Shown one piece after another: positions 8,901 through 16,408 of a stretch of DNA of 22,321 nt. The position numbers were made by a program, and so were the translations under genes. Each line of letters begins with the position of its first letter. Position 1 is the first letter of the stretch. Below the pieces are notes generated by a model that was not told where the DNA came from, ran no database searches, and saw only the letters and a list, made by a program, of their open reading frames with translations. Source of the stretch: UBA1422 sp041859095 (lineage in GTDB: Bacteria; Bacillota; Clostridia; Peptostreptococcales; Anaerovoracaceae); the NCBI GenBank assembly GCA_041859095.1, contig JBHEKY010000030.1, positions 1 to 22,321 of the forward strand, in the 5' to 3' direction.

Positions 8901-9162
8901 CTGATGCCAGTGCTGCAAGAATGCTGATTCGCTCAAGCAAAGCATCCCTGTTCTTCGCTTCAAAATGGATGAGGGTTTCCTCATCAGAAGGGAAAAGGTA
9001 TATTTTTTGATCTACAAAAAAAGACAGGTCTGCCACCAGTCTTTTGGCGTTAATAAAGGATGGGGCAACGACTAAACATTGCCCCTCTTTGTTCTTTAGA
9101 ATTTCTGCGCAGACATAGGCTACCCTACTGTCTGTCACACCTGTAATATTATTGATTCCCAT
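5938..9162 (-). CDS. mfd: Transcription-repair coupling factor Mfd
   Basis: A 1074-residue superfamily 2 translocase that removes RNA polymerase stalled at DNA lesions and recruits UvrA. Domains in order: a UvrB-like N-terminal part (IRGGLMDIFPP), an RNA polymerase interacting domain (GDFVVHDSHGIGKFIG onward), helicase motifs with Walker A GDVGYGKTE near residue 604, DEEQ near 704, SATPIPRT near 730, QLRGRVGR, and the C-terminal TRCF domain. It is somewhat shorter than the 1150-1180 residues of E. coli and Bacillus Mfd, mostly at the extreme N-terminus. The start overlaps pth by 14 bases with only a short AGGT upstream, so translation is probably coupled. Confidence 0.96.
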   Translation of the reverse strand: MGINNITGVTDSRVAYVCAEILKNKEGQCLVVAPSFINAKRLVADLSFFVDQKIYLFPSDEETLIHFEAKNRDALLERISILAALASGEPCVVVAPANQVIKKLPPRDLFLSNVQTLKVGTELNRDALAKSLVYMGYERVPMVYAKGQFCIRGGLMDIFPPDQEQPVRTEFFDTEIETIRCFDPETQRSGRILAEIIIVPAELVIGDDDVFRQAEKSIQHRYKNLPERQEELLDSIQTRSNLQLLESYLDDFYDVTMQLADYMSQGIVIIEDPNKCLETVERYTRTFHRDFEIFLEKGQVVASDLARFPGRKEYLELYRADQLFLLSPYPVEPKEIGKLATTRNIASRQGISFNGKLDILEREIRKSLEEGYKITIVCSSDERKSNMVHFLQREGLSERVWVKSGVLTSGMVFPEEKICIITDGDIFGNQKYRRKGFRGNAKGQPIKSFTDISQGDFVVHDSHGIGKFIGIEQLTVQGMIKDYMKVEYAGNDTLYVPVDQMNLIQKYMGADAVTPKINRLAGNEWKNTRAKAKVAIENMARELLEVSAARQARGGYQFSPDTVWQREFEDSFPFEETEDQLTCIEEIKLDMERPLAMDRLLCGDVGYGKTEVAARAMFKCAAEGKQVALLVPTTILASQHYHTLKDRFEKFPFTVEMLSRFKTEAQQTQILAKLRNGTVDIVIGTHRLLSQDVTFKDLGLLIIDEEQRFGVQHKEAIKKLRENVDVLTLSATPIPRTLHMSLLGIRDMSLIEEPPEERYPVQTYVLEQDDYVISEAIQREMDRGGQVFVICNRISGIYRVAEHINKLVPGREILVGHGRMNEHALEDVMMNFMAGNGDILIATTIIENGIDIPNVNTVIILDADKFGLSQLYQLRGRVGRSNKLAYAYLMHRKDKVLSEVADKRLRAIREFTEFGAGFKIAMRDLEIRGAGNLLGTEQHGHIVNIGYELYCKLVEQAVRGLQGEFIPTKSVETVVDIRVEAYIPSTYIEDEVLKLEMYKKISAISSQLNMAEIRSELIDRFGEIPEETENLIRISLIQSLGQSLGMKRVNRHGGKTLDQMIDLLMLVKENESMI

Positions 9163-9712
9163 TATACCTGTTCATGGCAAGGTCAATGCCATCTTCAATC
9201 AAGCTAATTGTTGCTTCCGCTGCGCGCTGTGCCGCCTTCATCAACGGTTCTTTTTCTTCTTTGCTAAATCCGCCGGTCACATAATCTCTGATATGCAGCT
9301 TCCGATCACCGCCAATGCCAATCCGGATTCTTGGAAAGTCCTCACTGCCAACTGCCGGTACTACGGAACGCATTCCATTGTGTGTGCCTGCGCTTCCTTT
9401 TTTGCGGATTCGGATGAGACCTCTTTCAACATCAATGTCATCATAGATGAGAATCAGGTTTTCGGGTGGAATTTTGTAAAAATCGACGACTTCACGAATC
9501 GATTGGCCACTGAGATTCATGTAGGTCTGCGGCTTCATGAGCAAAATCCGTTCAGTGCCTAAAAACCCTTCCCCCATCAGGGCTTTGAATTTTAGCTTAT
9601 TCACCGATATGCCCAGTTTTTCAGCCAGCAAGTCAATGGTGATAAACCCCATATTATGACGGGTTTTTTCATATTTTCTGCCCGGATTACCCAAGCCGAC
9701 AATAATATACAT
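9149..9712 (-). CDS. pth: Peptidyl-tRNA hydrolase
   Basis: A 187-residue bacterial Pth that releases tRNA from prematurely dropped peptidyl-tRNA. Catalytic and binding residues match: Asn9 (GLGNPG), His19 (TRHNMGF), Asp91 (IYDDID) and Asn112 (GTHNGMRS). The length is normal. It lies 12 bases after prs and its end overlaps mfd, the same order as in Bacillus prs-(ctc)-pth-mfd, although ctc and fin are missing here. Confidence 0.97.
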   Translation of the reverse strand: MYIIVGLGNPGRKYEKTRHNMGFITIDLLAEKLGISVNKLKFKALMGEGFLGTERILLMKPQTYMNLSGQSIREVVDFYKIPPENLILIYDDIDVERGLIRIRKKGSAGTHNGMRSVVPAVGSEDFPRIRIGIGGDRKLHIRDYVTGGFSKEEKEPLMKAAQRAAEATISLIEDGIDLAMNRYNGNQ

Positions 9713-9724
9713 AGTTGATTCCCC

Positions 9725-10675
9725 TTAATCGAACAGTTTGCTCACCGAATCATTGGTATGAATCCGAACCATGGCCTCGGCAAACAAAGGTGCGACGGAA
9801 AGGATTTTGATTCTTGAAAACATCTTTTCTTCCGGAATCGGAATGGTGTTCAGTAACACGATTTCTTCAAATGGAGAATCTTTAAGACGCTCCATGGCTG
9901 GTCCTGAAAGAACCGGGTGGGTTGCACAGGCGCGAACACTCTTTGCCCCCATCTCCATCAGCGCTTTGCCAGCGTTACAGATGGTGCCTGCTGTATCGAT
10001 AATATCATCCACCAAGACGCAATTTTTCCCTTCGATATCGCCGATGATATTCATGATTTCACTTTTATTCGGTTCGGGTCTACGTTTATCCACAATGGCA
10101 ATCGGTGCATTCAGCGGTTCAGCCATGCTTCTTGCTCTTGTAACAGATCCGTGGTCGGGAGAAACAATGATTAAATCCTCAAGTGCCTGTTGTCTGAAGT
10201 ATTTCACCAGGATGGGCATTCCGACCAAATGATCCACTGGGATTGAGAAATACCCTTGAATCTGTGATGCGTGAAGATCCATGGTGATGACCCTGTCAGC
10301 ACCCGCTGCCATGATTAAATCGGCGACCAACTTGGCTGTAATCGGGTCTCGAGCTTTTGCTTTTCTGTCTTGTCTGGCATATCCATAGTATGGAATTACC
10401 GCATTGATTCTGCCTGCGGAGGCTCGTTTCATGGCATCAATCATAATCAGCAATTCCATCAGATTGTCGTTGACCGGGTTGCTGGTGGATTGTACGATGT
10501 AATTGTCCACACCGCGGACACTTTCCCAGATGTTCACAGAAATTTCTCCGTCGCTGAATTTCGCGACATTGGATTTGCCCAAAGTTTTACCCATGATAGA
10601 TGCAATTTCTTCAGCCAAGACCAAATGGGCATTGCCAGAAAAAATCTTATAGTCCGAAAATGCAACGTTTTTCAT
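9725..10675 (-). CDS. prs: Ribose-phosphate pyrophosphokinase (PRPP synthetase)
   Basis: A 316-residue enzyme making PRPP from ribose 5-phosphate and ATP for purine, pyrimidine, His and Trp synthesis. It shows the flexible-loop RQDRKAKARDPI (101-112), MDLHASQIQGYF (132-143), and the PRPP loop CVLVDDIIDTAGT (219-231). The start at 10675 gives the family-typical start MKNVAFSDYKIFSGNAH; an in-frame upstream ATG (10732) lies inside the preceding gene. The glmU stop and the prs start overlap by one base (TAATG), indicating translational coupling. Confidence 0.97.
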   Translation of the reverse strand: MKNVAFSDYKIFSGNAHLVLAEEIASIMGKTLGKSNVAKFSDGEISVNIWESVRGVDNYIVQSTSNPVNDNLMELLIMIDAMKRASAGRINAVIPYYGYARQDRKAKARDPITAKLVADLIMAAGADRVITMDLHASQIQGYFSIPVDHLVGMPILVKYFRQQALEDLIIVSPDHGSVTRARSMAEPLNAPIAIVDKRRPEPNKSEIMNIIGDIEGKNCVLVDDIIDTAGTICNAGKALMEMGAKSVRACATHPVLSGPAMERLKDSPFEEIVLLNTIPIPEEKMFSRIKILSVAPLFAEAMVRIHTNDSVSKLFD

Positions 10676-11391
10676 TATTTTTGTTCCTCGCCTTTCTTGC
10701 TCTTCTTGATAATACCTTTTCTTGCCACCCATCCTTCATAGGTTTTGGCCGGACTTCGTTCCACATAGAGCGCGCCTTCCGGGACATTGCCAGTCACCGT
10801 GCTTCCTGCTGCAACATAAGCATTCTTTTCCAGAACCACTGGAGAAATCAGATTCACATTACATCCAATGAAGGCACCGTCTTTCACCACAGAATGGTGT
10901 TTTTTGATACCGTCATAATTAACGAAAACAGCACCGCAGCCGATGTTCACATCCTTGCCGACATCAGCATCTCCGATATAGGAAAGATGTGATGCTTTGG
11001 ATCCATCCCCCATGGAAGCGTTTTTGACTTCGACAAAGTCACCCACTTTACAACGATCCCCAATATGGCTGTCAGGCCTCAGGTATGCGAATGGTCCGAC
11101 AGTAGTACCGGATCCTACGGTACTGTTGAGTATGACAGAACTTTGTATTTCTGTATCATTTCCAACGACAGAGTCCACGATTCGAGTGTTCTGACCGATT
11201 GTGCAGTTTTCCCCGATCCGGACATTCCCTTCCAGTACCACACAGGGGTAAATCACGGTTCCTTTGCCGATTTGAACCTTCTCGTCAATATACGCCTGGC
11301 GAATATCAATAAATCGGACGCCACGACCCGCATGTTCTAAATTCAGTTCTATTCGCATCTTTTCAATGGCTTCAAATTCTTCAAACTTCAT
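10675..11391 (-). CDS. glmU: GlmU C-terminal domain only: glucosamine-1-phosphate N-acetyltransferase
   Basis: A 238-residue left-handed beta-helix protein that aligns only with the second half of GlmU. It begins in the linker helix (EKMRIELNLEHAG, cf. MRxRIN in full enzymes) and continues with YIDEKVQIG, IYPCVVLEGNVRIG, GPFAYLRPDSHIG, KVGDFVEVKN, the catalytic-histidine segment KASHLSYIGDADVG, and VNYDG. It should acetylate GlcN-1-P. The roughly 230-residue uridyltransferase domain with its GxGTRMxS motif is absent, and no remnant is present because murC coding sequence overlaps the start (ATGA). A separate UDP-GlcNAc pyrophosphorylase elsewhere is therefore expected. It lies directly before prs, the normal glmU position. 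Confidence 0.9.
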   Translation of the reverse strand: MKFEEFEAIEKMRIELNLEHAGRGVRFIDIRQAYIDEKVQIGKGTVIYPCVVLEGNVRIGENCTIGQNTRIVDSVVGNDTEIQSSVILNSTVGSGTTVGPFAYLRPDSHIGDRCKVGDFVEVKNASMGDGSKASHLSYIGDADVGKDVNIGCGAVFVNYDGIKKHHSVVKDGAFIGCNVNLISPVVLEKNAYVAAGSTVTGNVPEGALYVERSPAKTYEGWVARKGIIKKSKKGEEQK

Positions 11392-12797
11392 ATTATTTTT
11401 TCTCCTCGGAATGATTGTGCATCTTTTTCGAGCATCATTTCACCGGCCTTATAAATATCGCCTGCTCCCATGGTGATGATTAAATCTCCCGGTGCCGCAT
11501 TGTTGTAGACAAAGCTTGCGATTTCTTCAAGGCTAGCAAAATAGTATACTTCTTTTTCGGGATTGCGTTCCTTCATTTTGGCAACCAAATCTCTGGAACT
11601 GATTCGATAGACATTCTTTTCTCTTGCTCCGTATATCTCTGCGATAACAACTTTGTCAGCTTCTTCAAAAGACGCAGGGAATTCGTCCATCAACGCTAAA
11701 GTCCTGGTATATGTATGAGGTTGAAACAGACACCAGATATCCCGATGTGGTGTGTTTTGAGCCGCCTTAAGGGTTGCCTTGATTTCAGTGGGATGGTGAG
11801 CATAATCATCAACAATTCGGATACCATTGTTGGTTTCTCCCAACAGGTCAAACCTCCTTTGCGTTCCGGTGTATCCCTTTAGGATTTCAAGGATATCCAC
11901 ATTATTTACGTGTAAAACGTCACAGCAGGCAATCGAAGCCAACGCATTTAATATATTGTGTTCTCCCGGAACAGATAATTGCAATACACCAAGGGAGAGG
12001 TCTCCCCGAAAGACTTCAAACCGCGGCATTCCGTCATGATTGAATACGATGTCCTTCGCCACGTAGTCACTAGCATGATTAAAACCAAAAGTAAAGACAT
12101 TAGGCATGTCTTTTATGATCCGGCTAACGAAAGGATTGGCATCATATGCTAACAAAATGCCATCTGCCGGTAACAGTCTTGCAAATTTATCAAACGAACT
12201 GGCAATATGTTCAATATCCTTGAAATAGTCCAGATGGTCTGAATCGATGTTCAAAATAATCTCGATTCGTGGTTGTAGTTCCAGAAAACTATCCATATAC
12301 TCGCATGCTTCTGTGACAAAATACTCTCCATGGCCAACGCGTACGTTTCCGCCTATTTCGGATAAGTTGCCACCAATCAAAATGGTTGGATCCAATCCTG
12401 CCTTCTGTAGAATTAAGGATACCATTGAGGTTGTGGTGGTCTTTCCATGGGTACCTGCGATTGCAATGCTATTTTTGCATTCTTTCATCAACTGCCCTAA
12501 CACTTGCGCTCTGGACATTCTTGGGATGCCAAGTTCTTCTGCCTTTTTCATTTCTGGATTATCCAAAGACACGGCCGCCGAATAGATGACTAAATCGGCA
12601 CCGATGACATTTTTTTCTCTATGACCCAAAAATATACAAGCACCCCGATCCATCAATCCTTCAGTCTTGTCATTCTGATTCATGTCCGATCCGGTCACCT
12701 TATATCCCCTTGACAAAAAAATATCTGCAATTGCGGAAAGGCCGATTCCGCCAATTCCGATGCAGTGTATCTGTCTAAGTTGCGTCAAGTCTATCAT
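11388..12797 (-). CDS. murC: UDP-N-acetylmuramate--L-alanine ligase MurC
   Basis: A 469-residue cytoplasmic Mur ligase that adds L-Ala to UDP-MurNAc, the first stem-peptide step of peptidoglycan. Motifs: GIGGIGLSAIADI near 14-26 (Rossmann-like substrate domain), ATP loop GTHGKTTTT at 115-123, the central EACEYMDSFL segment, and DDYAHHPTEIKA with FQPHTYTRT in the C-terminal domain. The ATG follows GGAGGAA. It heads the long minus-strand gene run, transcribed from an extended -10 promoter just upstream, and overlaps the GlmU gene by four bases, so two envelope precursor steps are translationally linked. Confidence 0.97.
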   Translation of the reverse strand: MIDLTQLRQIHCIGIGGIGLSAIADIFLSRGYKVTGSDMNQNDKTEGLMDRGACIFLGHREKNVIGADLVIYSAAVSLDNPEMKKAEELGIPRMSRAQVLGQLMKECKNSIAIAGTHGKTTTTSMVSLILQKAGLDPTILIGGNLSEIGGNVRVGHGEYFVTEACEYMDSFLELQPRIEIILNIDSDHLDYFKDIEHIASSFDKFARLLPADGILLAYDANPFVSRIIKDMPNVFTFGFNHASDYVAKDIVFNHDGMPRFEVFRGDLSLGVLQLSVPGEHNILNALASIACCDVLHVNNVDILEILKGYTGTQRRFDLLGETNNGIRIVDDYAHHPTEIKATLKAAQNTPHRDIWCLFQPHTYTRTLALMDEFPASFEEADKVVIAEIYGAREKNVYRISSRDLVAKMKERNPEKEVYYFASLEEIASFVYNNAAPGDLIITMGAGDIYKAGEMMLEKDAQSFRGEKII

Positions 12798-12826
12798 TGT
12801 ATTCCTCCGCGCATATTTATGTTGTA

Positions 12827-12835
12827 ATTATACCA
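12827..12835 (-). promoter_or_regulatory. murC operon promoter (extended -10)
   Basis: On the minus strand TGG-TATAAT gives a perfect -10 (12827-12832) with a TGN extension. No good -35 is seen 16-18 bases upstream, which an extended -10 can tolerate. The start near 12820 leaves a leader of about 22 bases that contains GGAGGAA (12802-12808). Confidence 0.65.
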
Positions 12836-12934
12836 TATCTTGAATGGTTTTGGGTATGAATCCACAAAAAACTATGGAATTACATGCTATTTTTGAAAGA
12901 GTCTGGGAAACTGGTTTACTAGGGTAAATTCAAA

Positions 12935-12963
12935 TTGACAAAAAACATTAATACGAATAATAT
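12935..12963 (+). promoter_or_regulatory. purR promoter
   Basis: A perfect -35 TTGACA (12935-12940), a 17-base spacer and a -10 TAATAT (12958-12963), giving a start near 12970 and a leader of about 70 bases. The leader holds GTTC (12984-12987), CCGAAC (12996-13001) and GGTTC (13007-13011), partly matching pur-box half-sites but not with the usual spacing. Autoregulation by PurR is possible but not shown. Confidence 0.65.
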
Positions 12964-13039
12964 CATACTATTATGAATGGAATGTTCAACATATACCGAA
13001 CAGCATGGTTCAAATACCATGATATTATAAGGAGACTCG

Positions 13040-13849
13040 ATGAAAAAAACCGAACGCGTTGGCGCAATCATAAAAATTCTTGCGGATTCCCCTAATAAAA
13101 CCTTCGGCTTAAATACCTTTTGCAAACAATTTGGTGCAGCCAAATCCAGCATCAGCGAAGATTTAAAGACAGCTCGTGAAGTGTTGAACTCCATGGAACT
13201 TGGGATTATTGAAACGATTCCAGGAGCTGGAGGTGGCGTTAAATTCGTACCTTACATCTATGATGCGCAAACACAGGATGTTCAGAGCAAACTATGCACG
13301 CTAATTCAGGATCCTTCCAGGATGCTGGGGGGTGGGTTTTTATACACATCAGATATCATGTTCGATCCCATAATGACGCGGCAAATGGCCATGATTTTTG
13401 CTCGTAAATTCAGGAATTATGGAGCGGAGTATGTGGTTACCATTGAAACCAAAGGGATTCCTCTTGCTCATATGACCTCCTATTTGTTGAATCTTCCTAC
13501 CGTTGTCATCCGACGGGAATCAAAAATCTCTGAAGGCCCAACAGTCAGCATCAACTACTTTTCCGGCTCAACAGGCAAAATTCAAAAAATGTCCATGGCA
13601 AAACGGGCTACCCTCTCCGGTTCAAAGGCACTAGTTATCGATGACTTCATGCGTGCAGGCGGGAGCATTAAGGGAATTGTTGAGCTTTTAGACGAATTTG
13701 ATGCCCAGGTGGTGGGCACCGGCGTGGCCATTGCTACCACAGATCCTGAAGTCAAAAAAATCTCCGAATATACTCCAATCGTATATTTAGGTAATGTAGA
13801 TGAGAATCTGAAGCAAATTCAAGTCTTCCCGAATTGTCAGATTTTTTAA
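13040..13849 (+). CDS. purR: Pur operon repressor PurR (Gram-positive type)
   Basis: A 269-residue regulator unrelated to the LacI-type PurR of E. coli. The N-terminal winged helix (residues 1-70, KKTERVGAIIKILADSPNKTF onward) binds DNA. The phosphoribosyltransferase-like domain carries the PRPP-binding motif ALVIDDFMRAGGSIKG near 195-210. In Bacillus, PRPP releases it from pur boxes; PRPP is made by Prs, encoded in the neighbouring run. Start: AAGGAG 5 bases before ATG. It is followed by spoVG on the same strand with an intervening promoter; the yabJ gene often found between them is missing. Confidence 0.95.
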   Translation: MKKTERVGAIIKILADSPNKTFGLNTFCKQFGAAKSSISEDLKTAREVLNSMELGIIETIPGAGGGVKFVPYIYDAQTQDVQSKLCTLIQDPSRMLGGGFLYTSDIMFDPIMTRQMAMIFARKFRNYGAEYVVTIETKGIPLAHMTSYLLNLPTVVIRRESKISEGPTVSINYFSGSTGKIQKMSMAKRATLSGSKALVIDDFMRAGGSIKGIVELLDEFDAQVVGTGVAIATTDPEVKKISEYTPIVYLGNVDENLKQIQVFPNCQIF

Positions 13850-13857
13850 AATATTAC

Positions 13858-13886
13858 TTGATAAGAATTTTTCATTATTGTATACT
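13858..13886 (+). promoter_or_regulatory. spoVG promoter with hairpin at transcript 5' end
   Basis: The -35 TTGATA (13858-13863), 17-base spacer and -10 TATACT (13881-13886) fit a housekeeping sigma promoter, with a start near 13893. The first transcribed bases form an inverted repeat, GATGTAT (13893-13899) and ATACATC (13911-13917), which may protect the mRNA 5' end or be an operator. I do not see the sigma-H type promoter known for Bacillus spoVG. Confidence 0.6.
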
Positions 13887-13956
13887 TAATTGGATGTATG
13901 AATTCTATTGATACATCGGACTTATTATTCTTGCGCGAAAGGTTGGTGGCAAAATA

Positions 13957-14322
13957 ATGAAAATTACAGATGTCAGAGTCAGAAAAATCAATGATGAGGG
14001 GAAGATGAAAGCCGTTGTTTCCATCACCTTCGATGACGAGTTCGTCGTTCACGATATCAAAATCATCGACGGACAAAATGGTTTGTTCATAGCAATGCCA
14101 AGCCGAAAAATGGGGGAAGGTGACTTCAGAGATATTGCACATCCGCTCCTGTCGGAAACAAGAAACAAGATTAAGGATGCCATTTTTGCAGAATACGAAA
14201 AAATGCTTGCAGAAAAAGATCTTGAAATGCCGGCTAAGGAAGCTGAAGTTGTTACCGAAGAAGTGGAGGTAGTTGCCGAAGATCCAGAGACCGCTGCCGA
14301 CGAGGATGCGGCTATCGAATAA
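13957..14322 (+). CDS. spoVG: RNA-binding regulator SpoVG, with acidic C-terminal tail
   Basis: A 121-residue SpoVG family protein. The core (residues 1-85) has MKITDVRVRKIN, AVVSITFDDEFVVHDIKIIDG, the FIAMPSRKMGEGDFRDIAHPL signature and ETRNKIKDAIFAEYEKM. SpoVG binds RNA and DNA and affects division, envelope and sporulation genes. The usual length is about 85-100 residues; here residues 90-121 add a tail rich in Glu and Asp (13 of 32), probably disordered. Start follows a loose AAGGTTGGTGG. The gene ends in a bidirectional terminator. Confidence 0.95.
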   Translation: MKITDVRVRKINDEGKMKAVVSITFDDEFVVHDIKIIDGQNGLFIAMPSRKMGEGDFRDIAHPLLSETRNKIKDAIFAEYEKMLAEKDLEMPAKEAEVVTEEVEVVAEDPETAADEDAAIE

Positions 14323-14345
14323 CGAAATTATACAAATTATTAAAC

Positions 14346-14373
14346 AAAAACCGACGCGTTTGCGTCGGTTTTT
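14346..14373. terminator. Bidirectional terminator between spoVG and the beta-propeller gene
   Basis: A perfect 12-pair inverted repeat, AAAAACCGACGC (14346-14357) and GCGTCGGTTTTT (14362-14373), with a 4-base GTTT loop. The A and T tracts make it usable from both strands. It separates spoVG (plus strand) from the convergent beta-propeller gene (minus strand). Confidence 0.9.
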
Positions 14374-14392
14374 ATGTTTGTTTTATGTTCTT

Positions 14393-16408
14393 CTATTCAT
14401 TGAGTTTCAATCTGTCAATGGTATTGTAGTTGTCCATATCCATGGAGACAATTTCGCTCCCTGTAAAAACATACATGTTATTATCAATGTATAGACCTCT
14501 CATCGTTCCATAATAGAATCCCATTTCAACTTCACTGGTTCCAAGTTTTAACTGGTTGAGAAGTGTAAACCCTTTGTCTTTGACATATTGGTAAACAAAG
14601 TACGAATCATAACTTGCAAATCCAATCAGACCACGCTCAGGAGCTACCAGTATGGATTTATGGTTCCAGGAAGCTTCGGTCCAAGTATAGTTTCCGGTGA
14701 GTACTGTTTTATTGATTTCTTTCACATCAGTTTTGTCCGAAATGTCAAACATGGAGATTTTCAACCCGGTGACCTCTCCATCTTCGCTTGCTTCTTTGCC
14801 AAGGCCGAAGAAAAGTCCATCTCCAAATGGTTGCATATACTCAGAAAATCCCGGGATTTTCAGTGCGCTTAACACTCTGGGATTCGACGGCATACTAAGG
14901 TCAATGGCAAATAACGGATCTGTTTGTTTGAACGTGACTACATATCCCGTCTCTCCATCGAAGCGCACGGAGTAAATCTGTTCCCCTTTCGCCAAGCCTT
15001 CTATTTGCCCCACAACTTTCAGATTGTCATTCAATACGTACAAAGCGCTGCTTGATCCCCCTCCATCCGTGGAGATTCCTGTTGTGTCGCCATCGGAAAA
15101 AGCTTTGTATTGGCTTTGAGTTGTGGCAATCCGGAAAAATCCATTATATTCATCCATGGAAAACTGATTGATAATGGTTCCATAGACACTTCCGCTTGCA
15201 AGTTGTTTCACATTTCCTTCCGCGATCCCAAACTTGATGATGGCTGTTTTATCTTTGTAATATCCATCTTCTGTCACACTATCATAGTTTGTTACATACA
15301 AGTTATCCAGGCTGGCGTATACATTGGATGCGCTGCCAAGAATAGCTTTGGTGCTCACGAAATCTCCACTATTTTCGATATCAATTCCTGAAATTGTCAC
15401 ATAGCTGCTGGTTTCTGGGTTAGGCGCGATATAAATGTCTTCCGGTTTTACCGGTTGCTCCCCTTCCCCTTCTTTTGCTGTTGTAGGAATGTAACTGCTG
15501 ATATCTTGTTTCTCCATTGCAGCCGGGTAGACATAGTAGTTGGTTATTAAATAGAGATAGTTATCTACCATTCTTGAGGAAACATACCCACCCTTTTGTC
15601 CAAGCTGGCTGATTTTGGTAGGATTGCTCGGGTCACTGATGTCAAAGATGACAGCCGTCACATTTCCGCTGTCCGTTGGGAAAATCGGCATGATATCCAT
15701 GGGCACAGGTTCTGTACCGGAACCGGCTTCATCCGGGGCAACGACGTCATTAGATTTTTCTCCTGAAAATAAGTCATCATAAAGAATATATTGATTATTT
15801 TGCTTTAAAGCGATTAGCTTGTCGCCGGATATATACATTTCGAAGAAACTGGACCTACCGTTTTCATCTTCAGAAAGGTGATGAATTTTGGACACTAATG
15901 TCAACGTCCCCTGCTCTGCCTTTACAATATACAGATACTCTGCAGATAACGCATAGATATATTCTCCGTCCGTATTGATGATGTCTGCTTCCTGCACCCC
16001 GGCTACTTGAAGGTTCGTGTCAGAAAAATCCGTTGTGCCATCGCCTGACATCTGATCTTCCCCGCCTGCCCCATCAAGTGCACTATCCTCCACTGTGTTT
16101 TTGCTTCCAAACCAATCAAAATAACCATTCTGTGATCCCATTTTCCCCAGCAAACGGTAAACATCACCGTAATCTTTTGGATTACCATAGGCAGCGCTTA
16201 CATCAATGGGCCGTTGAATAATGGCTGTCACGGAGAATGCACAAAACAGCAGCACGAATGCTGTGACGAAAACTCGCTTTTTCATAAAACCAACTCCTTT
16301 ATTCGCTTGCTTCAAAGAAGAGCCGGAAGAGATGGCTGCCATTCGAATACGTTCTTTATTCAAGATGTTCTCCTCAATGGACTTTTTAATTAAATCTTTT
16401 TCTTTCAT
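14393..16408 (-). CDS. Membrane-anchored extracellular beta-propeller protein, candidate anti-sigma factor
   Basis: A 671-residue protein of the secreted beta-propeller family (PF09826 type). Residues 1-42 are a charged cytoplasmic-looking segment (KEKDLIKKSIEENILNKER), 44-63 one hydrophobic helix (VFVTAFVLLFCAF), and the rest is extracellular with blade-like repeats such as IINTDGEYIYALSAEYLYIV and VTAVIFDISDPSNPTKI. The start overlaps the sigma-factor stop by four bases (ATGA), arguing for a functional pair. By analogy with RsgI-type proteins, the N-terminal segment may bind the sigma factor and the propeller may sense an outside signal; that is inference. A second ATG at residue 42 (16285) has a much better ribosome site and would give a 630-residue exported form lacking the cytoplasmic segment. 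Confidence 0.8.
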   Translation of the reverse strand: MKEKDLIKKSIEENILNKERIRMAAISSGSSLKQANKGVGFMKKRVFVTAFVLLFCAFSVTAIIQRPIDVSAAYGNPKDYGDVYRLLGKMGSQNGYFDWFGSKNTVEDSALDGAGGEDQMSGDGTTDFSDTNLQVAGVQEADIINTDGEYIYALSAEYLYIVKAEQGTLTLVSKIHHLSEDENGRSSFFEMYISGDKLIALKQNNQYILYDDLFSGEKSNDVVAPDEAGSGTEPVPMDIMPIFPTDSGNVTAVIFDISDPSNPTKISQLGQKGGYVSSRMVDNYLYLITNYYVYPAAMEKQDISSYIPTTAKEGEGEQPVKPEDIYIAPNPETSSYVTISGIDIENSGDFVSTKAILGSASNVYASLDNLYVTNYDSVTEDGYYKDKTAIIKFGIAEGNVKQLASGSVYGTIINQFSMDEYNGFFRIATTQSQYKAFSDGDTTGISTDGGGSSSALYVLNDNLKVVGQIEGLAKGEQIYSVRFDGETGYVVTFKQTDPLFAIDLSMPSNPRVLSALKIPGFSEYMQPFGDGLFFGLGKEASEDGEVTGLKISMFDISDKTDVKEINKTVLTGNYTWTEASWNHKSILVAPERGLIGFASYDSYFVYQYVKDKGFTLLNQLKLGTSEVEMGFYYGTMRGLYIDNNMYVFTGSEIVSMDMDNYNTIDRLKLNE
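16285..16300 (-). promoter_or_regulatory. Strong internal ribosome site and ATG inside the beta-propeller gene
   Basis: AAAGGAG (16294-16300 on the minus strand) stands 8 bases before an in-frame ATG (16283-16285) that begins MKKRVFVTAFVLLFC, a textbook signal-peptide or anchor start. The upstream ATG at 16408 has only a weak GGGAAAG before it. Either this is the only real start, or the gene makes two forms, with and without the cytoplasmic segment. Confidence 0.65.

Noticed and set aside
11391..11700. Hidden or frameshifted GlmU N-terminal domain upstream of the acetyltransferase gene
   Set aside because: The region is intact murC coding sequence in the overlapping frame, and no uridyltransferase motif is visible in other frames.
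12984..13011. Possible PurR pur-boxes in the purR leader
   Set aside because: GTTC and CCGAAC half-sites occur, but the spacing and flanking bases do not match the paired pur-box arrangement well enough to annotate an operator.
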